From: Bacteroidales bacterium
GTDB lineage: Bacteria > Bacteroidota > Bacteroidia > Bacteroidales > UBA7960
Assembly (NCBI GenBank): GCA_007120675.1
Contig: SKNE01000272.1
Span: forward strand, 1-6,987
Direction: 5' to 3'
Length of the DNA: 6,987 nucleotides
Shown here piece by piece: positions 1 to 5,149 of this stretch. The notes beneath the pieces were generated by a model, which had not been told where the DNA came from, searched no databases, and saw nothing but the letters and a program-made list of their open reading frames with translations. The position numbers and the translations under genes were made by a program. How positions within the stretch are numbered: the stretch's first letter is position 1; every line of letters starts with the position of its first letter.

Positions 1-111
1 ATCTCTCGGAAAGTCAAACCATCATCCTCCTGCGCTAGTTCCGCGACAAACACTCCCCCAAGGAACTGGAAGCTCCCGGTCCCCAAGGAACTGGAAGCTC
101 CCGGTCCCCAA

Positions 112-146
112 GGAACTGGAAGCTCCCGAAGGGACTTCCAGCTTCC
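112..146. repeat. 35-nt imperfect stem-loop, cluster A copy 1
   Basis: Reading the plus strand, the segments are GGAA, CTGGAAG, bulged C, TCCC, loop GAA, GGGA, CTTCCAG, bulged C, TTCC. This gives 15 base pairs with one unpaired C on each arm. On the minus strand, the sense of the upstream permease transcript, the apex reads CCCTTCGGG. A role in transcript termination or 3' stabilisation is possible but inferred. No U-tract follows. Confidence 0.85.
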
Positions 147-155
147 GCTCGCCGA

Positions 156-190
156 GGAACTGGAAGCTCCCGAAGGGACTTCCAGCTTCC
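156..190. repeat. 35-nt imperfect stem-loop, cluster A copy 2
   Basis: This copy matches the one at 112-146 base for base over 35 nt: the same three paired segments, the same two bulged C residues and the same GAA loop. A 9-nt spacer (147-155) separates the two. Confidence 0.85.
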
Positions 191-233
191 GGCAACGAAG
201 CAACTTCCAACTTCCAACTTCCGACAACCCTAA

Positions 234-2624
234 CTACCTCCTCCACCCCTCAACCGGCGACCTACGCGCAGCGGTAAAAACCTGGTAAACAATCGTCAGT
301 GAGGCAATCCCCAGGGTAACCGTGGCTGAGGCCAGGAAAAATAAGGGGCTTAGCTCGATCTGGTAAGCGAAATTATCAAGCCAACGGTCTGCCACAAGCC
401 ATGCCAGGGGCCATGCAATAACAATGGCTATCAGGACCCATTTTAGTATGACCTTGAAAAACACCGTCATGATCTGTCGGAGTGATGCGCCGAGAACCTT
501 TCTGAGGCTCACCTCCCTGCTGCGGGATTGTACCATGTAGCTCGATAAGCCGAATAAGCCCAGCAGGGCGATGATGATTGCTATTAATGAAGCATACAGG
601 ATGATTTTGAAGCTTCTCTCTTCGAATTGATAGGAGTAGGAATAGAGATCATCAAGCCAGATGCTGTTCATCCCGTAAGCGTGATCCGTTTTCATGAAAA
701 CGTCTTCAATCCTCTCTCTGGCTGCTGGCAAGTTGTTACTGTTGACTTTTACGGAGACAATCCTGATCTCGTCGAAGTACCGGTTAAAAACAAGGGCCCC
801 GATGGGTTCATGCAGGCTCTGATAGTGAAAGTCCTCCACCACGCCAATGATTTTTCCATGGTATTCCCATAAGGACACATCTGCGCCAATGGGATCTTCC
901 AGGCCCAGCCGGCGCACAGTTTCCATATTGACAACATACTCATAGTTATCTGTTTGTATTCTTTCGTCGAGCCAGCGTCCTTCCAGGAGGCGGATGTCAT
1001 AAAAGTCAATGAAATCGTCGATGGTGGCAAAATAAATGATGGGGATAGCTTCGCTGGGGTGTTGGCCGCGCAGACGGAAGAACTGGCCGCTTCCCCCAAA
1101 ACCGGGCACAGCCTGGGAAGCGGTCACCGCCGATACTTCGGGGAGCTGCAGCAGGTCATGTTTCAGTGCCTGGTAGGATGACTGTACACCAGGAGTTAAC
1201 TGTCTGAATAACAACACATTTTCCCTGTCAAAGCCAAGATCATCATGCTTCATGAAACGGATCTGATCATTGACTACCCATAGAAAGGTGATAAGAAATA
1301 CCACAATGATAAATTGTGAGACAACCAGGAAGATGCGCAGGAAGGGAGCCTTTCGTCCCCGATGAATTTGGCCTTTTAGTATAGCGGCGGGCTGGTGGCC
1401 TGCAAAATTCATCGCGGGATACAGACCGGCTATCACCCCAACAAGCACCGCCAGTAGAATCAAGGAAAGGATTAAAGAAAAACCAAAAAAGTCGTACAGT
1501 GCCAGGTCCCGCTCCAGCAAAGAAGAAAACGGGGGCAGAAATATCTCCACCAGGATCAGCGAAACTATCAGTGCAATGAAGGCGGTCAGCACCGATTCCC
1601 CCAGGAACTGGAGTACAATGTTTTTCTTTTGTGCGCCGGCCACTTTCCTTATGCCCGCCTCGATGATCCTTTTGTCGGACCGGGCGGTTACCAGGTTGAT
1701 GAAATTAAAGACAGCGATGGTAAGAATGAATACAGCCAGGCCTGTCATTATTAGGATATTCTGGAAGTTTCCCCCGGGGCTCAGGTCGGTGTCGAGATGC
1801 TGTCCGAAATGAATGTCTCTCAGATTTTGCAAATGAATGGATACCTGGTAGTGTTCACCAAAAACCTCCAGTACCCTGTCGGTGGCAAAGCTGGATATTT
1901 TTTCTTCTACTGCAGCGTCCAGGGGAGCATTCAGGAGAACATAGGTGGCGAAAAAGTTTTGCAGCTGGTTCAGCTGTTCTTCCGGGATGATCAGCAGTGG
2001 CGCCAGCACCTCAAATTGCAGGTGCGTATTGGTGGGTGGATCCTCCAAAACAGCGCCCACAACGAAGGGTCTTCTTTCGGTATTCAGCTGGTCCCTTTCA
2101 ATGTCAATCCATAAAATATCCATCTCCACAACCTGGCCTATGGCTGATTTGCCGGGAAAGAGCTTTTCAGCGATGGTCCTGGTAAGCACCAGGTTAGAGG
2201 GATTGTTAAGGGAGCGCGTAAGTTCTCCCTCCAGGACAGGGAAGCTGAAAATCTCATGGAAGCAGGAGTCCACATAAAAAACGCGCGTGTTGATGAAATG
2301 ATTGCCATCCAGTTCCAGGGTGGTATGCCTGGGAAAAATCCTTGAAAAGGACTCGATTTCGGGAATATTCTCCGAAAGGCTGGGGCCTGCCAGGGCTAGC
2401 GTGTAGGGGATGGTGGAGTCGAAAAGCCCCTCAAACTGGCTGATGGTCCTGTACACTCGAGGGGCATTCTTGTGCATGGCTTCAAAGCTGCGTTCATGTA
2501 TCACAAAGAGGGTGAGAATGATGGTTGCAGCCATTGCCGCTGCCAGTCCCAGGACATTGATAAAGGTCACGGTGGGTTGCCGCTTCATGTTCCTGAAGGC
2601 CAGCAAAAGGTAGTTTTTTATCAT
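234..2624 (-). CDS. ABC transporter permease, FtsX/MacB type, two-module
   Basis: This is a 796-residue inner-membrane permease of the FtsX/MacB superfamily. Such proteins pair with a cytosolic ATPase and use large periplasmic domains to move lipoproteins, peptides or antimicrobials, or to signal. Eight membrane segments are visible, near residues 20-42, 289-313, 345-366, 382-405, 430-452, 674-698, 722-746 and 759-780. Periplasmic domains lie at about 45-285 and 455-670. Each FtsX half carries the coupling-helix motif: EAGIRKVAGA (322-331) and REVSLRKVLGAS (703-714). GLYPA (400-404) and GVVEDFH (594-600) are also typical. Length matches the Bacteroidota two-module form and there is no truncation. 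The ATG is preceded by a TTTCCGGAAA palindrome rather than a clear Shine-Dalgarno. A TATAAT lies about 50 nt upstream, but without a convincing partner box. No ATPase gene is adjacent, so the substrate cannot be inferred. Confidence 0.95.
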   Translation of the reverse strand: MIKNYLLLAFRNMKRQPTVTFINVLGLAAAMAATIILTLFVIHERSFEAMHKNAPRVYRTISQFEGLFDSTIPYTLALAGPSLSENIPEIESFSRIFPRHTTLELDGNHFINTRVFYVDSCFHEIFSFPVLEGELTRSLNNPSNLVLTRTIAEKLFPGKSAIGQVVEMDILWIDIERDQLNTERRPFVVGAVLEDPPTNTHLQFEVLAPLLIIPEEQLNQLQNFFATYVLLNAPLDAAVEEKISSFATDRVLEVFGEHYQVSIHLQNLRDIHFGQHLDTDLSPGGNFQNILIMTGLAVFILTIAVFNFINLVTARSDKRIIEAGIRKVAGAQKKNIVLQFLGESVLTAFIALIVSLILVEIFLPPFSSLLERDLALYDFFGFSLILSLILLAVLVGVIAGLYPAMNFAGHQPAAILKGQIHRGRKAPFLRIFLVVSQFIIVVFLITFLWVVNDQIRFMKHDDLGFDRENVLLFRQLTPGVQSSYQALKHDLLQLPEVSAVTASQAVPGFGGSGQFFRLRGQHPSEAIPIIYFATIDDFIDFYDIRLLEGRWLDERIQTDNYEYVVNMETVRRLGLEDPIGADVSLWEYHGKIIGVVEDFHYQSLHEPIGALVFNRYFDEIRIVSVKVNSNNLPAARERIEDVFMKTDHAYGMNSIWLDDLYSYSYQFEERSFKIILYASLIAIIIALLGLFGLSSYMVQSRSREVSLRKVLGASLRQIMTVFFKVILKWVLIAIVIAWPLAWLVADRWLDNFAYQIELSPLFFLASATVTLGIASLTIVYQVFTAARRSPVEGWRR

Positions 2625-2633
2625 TTCCGGAAA
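2624..2633 (-). other. 10-bp perfect palindrome abutting the permease start
   Basis: TTTCCGGAAA is its own reverse complement. It ends on the first base of the permease ATG and occupies the place a ribosome binding site would use. It may be chance. It could also be a small operator, or simply an A-rich leader. Confidence 0.3.
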
Positions 2634-2791
2634 GCTTTTGAACTACTTTCGTATCAAAAAACACACCACTCTTATTATAGGCCTTACCGTCATTATTTTA
2701 GATGAAACAGCCCGAATCAAGTGACCCAATTCAGTGTCCGCAAGTGGTCACATGTGTCCGTTATCATCCGGCCAGAGGAACTGATAGCCCC

Positions 2792-2826
2792 GGAACTGGA
2801 AACTCCCGAAGGGATTTCCAGCTTCC
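2792..2826. repeat. 35-nt stem-loop, cluster B copy 1 (compensated pair)
   Basis: The segments are GGAA, CTGGAAA, bulged C, TCCC, loop GAA, GGGA, TTTCCAG, bulged C, TTCC. Relative to cluster A, the G at the end of the second left segment is A and its partner C is T. The G-C pair has become A-T with pairing kept. Bulges and loop are unchanged. Confidence 0.85.
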
Positions 2827-2835
2827 GCCCCCGAA

Positions 2836-2870
2836 GGAACTGGAAACTCCCGAAGGGATTTCCAGCTTCC
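2836..2870. repeat. 35-nt stem-loop, cluster B copy 2 (compensated pair)
   Basis: This copy is identical over 35 nt to the one at 2792-2826, including the A-T pair that replaces the G-C pair of cluster A. The spacer between the two (2827-2835) is 9 nt, as in cluster A. Confidence 0.85.
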
Positions 2871-2929
2871 GGCCGTGAAGGAACTTCCAGCTTCCAACAA
2901 GAAAAAATAACAGTGGTGCAAGAAAAGTC

Positions 2930-2960
2930 TTGTAAGCATCTATCTGATGATGTAATTTTG
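2930..2960 (+). promoter_or_regulatory. Bacteroidota-type promoter for the small cysteine-rich gene
   Basis: A -33 element TTG (2930-2932) is followed after 20 nt by TAATTTTG (2953-2960), a full match to the Bacteroidota -7 consensus TAnnTTTG. The expected transcription start is near 2967, giving a leader of about 36 nt before the ATG at 3003. This is the best promoter match I found in the window. Confidence 0.65.
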
Positions 2961-2975
2961 CCTATCATACAGAGC

Positions 2976-2991
2976 GTTTAACCCGTTAAAC
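2976..2991 (+). promoter_or_regulatory. Perfect 7-bp dyad in the leader, possible operator
   Basis: GTTTAAC, two bases (CC), then GTTAAAC form a perfect inverted repeat. It lies just after the expected transcription start and 11 nt before the start codon at 3003. The 2-nt gap is too small for a stable RNA loop using all seven pairs, so a dimeric repressor site fits better than a hairpin. No regulator gene is in the window. Confidence 0.45.
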
Positions 2992-3002
2992 AGAAAATAG
3001 AA

Positions 3003-3239
3003 ATGGCCAGCTTTTTATGTCGTGATTGTAATCTTGTTTTTGAGGACAAAAAGGCAATAAAGAAAGAATACCACGATTACATCTTTGGTCCCTGCGAGAA
3101 GTACATTGCCTATTGTCCTGAGTGCAAGGGTGAATGTTCCGAGAAACCGGTGCCTAAGCCCGGAAAGGCAAAGCAGGCAACGCAGGTGGAATGTGGAAGT
3201 GGTGCCTGCCAGGGACCCGCATGCTCCAGGTTTCAGTAA
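3003..3239 (+). CDS. Small cysteine-rich zinc-ribbon-like protein
   Basis: This is a 78-residue protein of unknown function with nine cysteines: C6, C9, C31, C38, C41, C45, C64, C69 and C74. The pairs C6-x2-C9 and C38-x2-C41 have the spacing of a four-cysteine zinc ribbon, with a lysine-rich linker between them. A proline/lysine stretch (48-57) separates a second cysteine group near the C-terminus, which could bind metal or form disulfides. There is no signal peptide or membrane segment, so a cytosolic location is likely. The ATG is supported by the promoter at 2930-2960 and an A-rich leader; no Shine-Dalgarno is seen. It stands alone, divergent from the permease and convergent with the next gene. 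A metal-binding or nucleic-acid-binding role is inference from the cysteine spacing only. Confidence 0.8.
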   Translation: MASFLCRDCNLVFEDKKAIKKEYHDYIFGPCEKYIAYCPECKGECSEKPVPKPGKAKQATQVECGSGACQGPACSRFQ

Positions 3240-3330
3240 ACTCAACGTCCCCATTGCGACAATGGCTAACCCAAACCCCACTTCGACACAGGTTTGCGGC
3301 CGGGAATGTATAGCAAAACACTCATAACCA

Positions 3331-3344
3331 TGCGGTTAGCTGCA
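3331..3344. repeat. Hairpin within 101-bp unit 1
   Basis: TGCGG, loop TTAG, CTGCA form a five-pair stem with one G-T wobble. The equivalent site in unit 2 has a G-C pair there, so the stem survives the base change. Confidence 0.5.
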
Positions 3345-3431
3345 CCCCCTTCAGTCGCGGCAATTAAAAACCCAAACCCCACTTTGACAAAGGTTTGCGG
3401 CCGGGAATGTACAACAAAACACTCATAACCC

Positions 3432-3445
3432 TGCGGTTAGCCGCA
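3432..3445. repeat. Hairpin within 101-bp unit 2
   Basis: TGCGG, loop TTAG, CCGCA form a perfect five-pair stem exactly 101 bp after the unit 1 hairpin. Confidence 0.5.
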
Positions 3446-3499
3446 CCCCCTTCAGTCGCGGCAATTATAAACCCAAACCCAACTTCTACACAGGCTTAT

Positions 3500-3536
3500 G
3501 GCCGGTTGATATAAGGGAAAGCATTCTCTAACGGCC
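3500..3536 (-). other. Weak inverted repeat downstream of the 381-residue gene
   Basis: GGCCG, a bulged G, then TT (3500-3507) pair with AACGGCC (3530-3536) across a loop of about 22 nt. It lies about 47 nt beyond the stop codon of the minus-strand gene. No T-tract follows, so calling it a terminator would be a guess. Confidence 0.25.
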
Positions 3537-3582
3537 TGAAAGGCAGTTGGTACACATATCGTGATAACAGCTTAGCGCAATC

Positions 3583-4728
3583 TCATTTGATCCTCCTCCA
3601 GTCGGAATTCATCCTGAAATGCTCACCGTCTTTTTCAACGATCGCCGTCCATTCATAGGTCCTGGGCCAATGCTTGAATACCCGGGCGACGGTATACAGA
3701 AAACGTAGTGATAGTTTGTTTGGCCGTGGCTTCCATCCTTTGTCAGGGATCATGACGATCCTGATTTGTTCGTCCACTTGATCGACGGAGTAGCGGCCGG
3801 CAATCCGGCCTGTGGAAGGATGGGCCCTGATGATGAAGCTTCCCTTTTGGCTGAAACCCTTGTCCAGGAAATCAGGCAGCGGAAAGGGCTTGTCAAAACG
3901 CAACGTAACAGGGTGGATATCATTGCTGAAAATGATCTGCTTGATGAAGGCTTTTTCCTGTTTCCACTCAATGAGGATGTCCTGGTTGTTATTTTGCAAC
4001 CGTTGAGCCCCTTTAGGTAATTCAGTGGATGGCATAAGACCGGAAAAGGCGCGGTTAAACGTTGCGATCAACGGTTCAGGACTGTACCGTATAAAAGTCA
4101 TCCTTTTGAAATCCATAGGTATGGGCAGATTATCCACCTGGTGTACCCTCTCATTTATTGTTACTGCAATTTCGCTGCGATTTTTGCGTACGAAATAAAA
4201 ATCGTGCAACAGCACCAGCGGCATGGCAGAAGGGTTTTCAGCTGCCGCCCCCATGGGGGCAAGCAAGCCAAAAGGCTTTCGTTTCCGGGGATGCTTTTCG
4301 CTGATCCTGATGTGCACCAAACGATCGTGGACATCCAAAAATTGATAGCGGGCCTGCACACCGCGATCATCGATCTCGAAGGAGGCATGTGACATTTCCC
4401 GTTCAATCATGTTGGCCAGGCCTTTCCCGGCGATGTCATATTTTGCCGGATTGAGTGTAAGGCCCGCCTCATGGTACAGGTCCACACGGCCATCCTTGCG
4501 CCAGCCTATCACAAGGTGCCCCTGGCCGTTAACGGGATCATCAAAGACCTGGGGTTCAAATCCAATGTACAAGGTATCAGGGTCATTTTCAAAATTCACC
4601 AGGAGCAATCTCTCCATGGGATCTATATCCATTGTGAAAGGAATGTGTATCATAATATGCTCATATCCAACAACAAGAGAGACCATACCCAGGTGTATCA
4701 ATGTAAAGATAAGTGCTGGTCGCCTCAT
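3583..4728 (-). CDS. Hypothetical protein, 381 residues, probably beta-rich
   Basis: I do not recognise this family. The N-terminus (MRRPALIFTLIHLGMVSLVVG, 1-21) looks like a short signal peptide or anchor: two arginines followed by a hydrophobic run, with no lipobox cysteine. The rest shows alternating hydrophobic residues typical of a beta-sandwich or lipocalin-like fold. Distinctive stretches are LYIGFEPQVFDD (53-64), GHLVIGW (70-76), KPFGLLAPMG (151-160), LVLLHDFYFVRK (171-182) and a basic, aromatic C-terminal part (331-360). No catalytic motif stands out. The start is uncertain: Met26 or Met33 would remove the hydrophobic segment and give a cytosolic protein. No Shine-Dalgarno supports either choice. 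It is flanked by repeat-filled gaps on both sides, so it is probably transcribed alone. Confidence 0.85.
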   Translation of the reverse strand: MRRPALIFTLIHLGMVSLVVGYEHIMIHIPFTMDIDPMERLLLVNFENDPDTLYIGFEPQVFDDPVNGQGHLVIGWRKDGRVDLYHEAGLTLNPAKYDIAGKGLANMIEREMSHASFEIDDRGVQARYQFLDVHDRLVHIRISEKHPRKRKPFGLLAPMGAAAENPSAMPLVLLHDFYFVRKNRSEIAVTINERVHQVDNLPIPMDFKRMTFIRYSPEPLIATFNRAFSGLMPSTELPKGAQRLQNNNQDILIEWKQEKAFIKQIIFSNDIHPVTLRFDKPFPLPDFLDKGFSQKGSFIIRAHPSTGRIAGRYSVDQVDEQIRIVMIPDKGWKPRPNKLSLRFLYTVARVFKHWPRTYEWTAIVEKDGEHFRMNSDWRRIK

Positions 4729-4758
4729 TGTTTTGGGTTAATTGAATGAATCCGACTT

Positions 4759-4766
4759 TAAAGATA
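4759..4766 (-). promoter_or_regulatory. Candidate -7 box for the 381-residue gene
   Basis: On the minus strand TATCTTTA matches TAnnTTTG at five of six fixed positions and lies 30 nt before the ATG at 4728. I see no convincing -33 TTG at the right distance, so this is tentative. Confidence 0.25.
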
Positions 4767-4858
4767 ATCCAGATTAATAATAACCAGGCTTTCTTTTTGA
4801 TGAGAATGCGTTTTCCATAAGGCAGCCTCCTGGGAGCCGAGGTTTTTTCCTGGCGGGG

Positions 4859-5000
4859 AGATCCATGGTAAATGGGATATCCGCGGTAAAGGGGAGATTC
4901 GTAGTAGAGGGGAGGTTGGTGGTATAGGGGAAATTCGTAGTAAAGGGAGATCCGCGGTAAGGGGGAAATCAATGCCACAAGGACATCAATGGCACAAAGT
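4859..5000. repeat. Degenerate 17-18-bp tandem array, about eight copies
   Basis: A GGTA/AGTA-like core recurs at 4867, 4885, 4903, 4921, 4939, 4956, 4974 and 4991, giving steps of 18, 18, 18, 18, 17, 18 and 17 bp. A typical unit reads ATTCGTAGTAAAGGGG on the plus strand; variants carry CCGCGG or CCATGG at the centre. Copies near 5000 are the most decayed. The rest of the 4729-5135 gap holds only a candidate promoter box and a weak inverted repeat. On the minus strand the array reads as hexapeptides such as PLYYES and PLYRGY inside a 127-codon open frame (5044 down to 4661). The 17-bp steps break that phase. Confidence 0.85.
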
Positions 5001-5118
5001 TGGGCTGGCGCCCCGGCCGGATCTATGTGCAGCGAATCACTCACCGCACCGACCAGGCATTTGCCTTACGAAATTCCTGATCTTAACTTAAAGACCTGTT
5101 AATCGTCATTCAAGCATT

Positions 5119-5149
5119 CCAGGTAAAAGGCATGGCTAATCATACCTGG
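5119..5149 (-). terminator. Inverted repeat spanning the photolyase-like stop codon
   Basis: CCAGGTA (5119-5125) and TACCTGG (5143-5149) are perfect complements separated by 17 nt, and the TAG stop at 5136-5138 lies in the loop. It is the only clear inverted repeat at the end of the operon. No T-tract follows, so termination is a weak inference. Confidence 0.3.

Larger units (their letters stand above)
56..222. repeat. Repeat cluster A (GGAACTGGAAGCTCCC family)
   Basis: This intergenic cluster lies 3' of the permease gene. It opens with two 25-bp direct repeats, starting at 56 and 81, each CCCCA followed by the left arm GGAACTGGAAGCTCCC and GGT. The phase continues at 106 into the first of two complete stem-loops (112-146 and 156-190). 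It ends with right-arm-like sequence, including three exact copies of AACTTCC at 202-222. The order is therefore left arms, two hairpins, then degenerate right arms. The 25-bp period is not a multiple of three, and open frames across it exist only because the repeat lacks stop codons. The same family recurs at 2777-2895 and 6848-6987. No transposase or terminal inverted repeats are visible, so the mode of spread is unknown. Confidence 0.93.
2777..2895. repeat. Repeat cluster B (same family as cluster A)
   Basis: This cluster lies between the divergently transcribed permease and small cysteine-rich genes. The order is a degenerate left arm (2777-2790, GGAACTGATAGCCC), two complete 35-nt stem-loops (2792-2826 and 2836-2870) and a lone right arm (2880-2895, GGAACTTCCAGCTTCC). 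It differs consistently from cluster A at one paired position on each arm. The long open frames that cross it on both strands follow from the stop-free repeat and look like no protein. Confidence 0.93.
3268..3510. repeat. 101-bp tandem repeat, two full copies and a decaying third
   Basis: Copies begin with AACCCAAACCC at 3268, 3369 and 3470, exactly 101 bp apart. The first two (3268-3368 and 3369-3469) differ at only a few positions. The third resembles them for about 40 bp (to roughly 3510) and then diverges. Sequence just before the first copy (about 3245-3267) weakly resembles the end of a unit, so an older copy may have decayed there. The repeat fills most of the gap between two convergent genes. 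I see no protein signal in it, and the period is not a multiple of three. Confidence 0.9.

Noticed and set aside
22..246. Open frames of 60-74 codons across repeat cluster A on the minus strand
   Set aside because: They exist because the repeat has few stop codons. Repeat periods of 25 bp shift the frame in each unit, and two overlapping frames are equally open.
2674..2679. Sigma-70-like TATAAT upstream of the permease (minus strand)
   Set aside because: No -35 partner at 16-18 nt. Other promoter evidence in the window points to the Bacteroidota TAnnTTTG type, so a lone hexamer is weak.
2717..2981. Open frames of 63-86 codons on both strands across repeat cluster B
   Set aside because: Same cause as in cluster A. 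They overlap each other in opposite directions and have no start-site support.
3369..3480. G-quadruplex or telomere-like signal from GGGGTTTGGG on the minus strand
   Set aside because: Each copy has only two G-runs and the next copy is 101 bp away, so four runs are not close enough for a normal quadruplex.
3268..3510. Integron attC sites or gene cassettes in the 101-bp repeat
   Set aside because: The GTTRRRY and RYYYAAC core boxes do not match at the near-miss sites (GTTAGCC, TCATAAC), and no integrase or cassette gene is present.
4661..5044. 127-codon minus-strand open frame over the 18-bp array
   Set aside because: Most of its middle is the repeat array, whose phase is broken by 17-bp steps. 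It overlaps the start of the 381-residue gene in another frame and has no ribosome binding site or recognisable domain. Kept as a repeat observation only.
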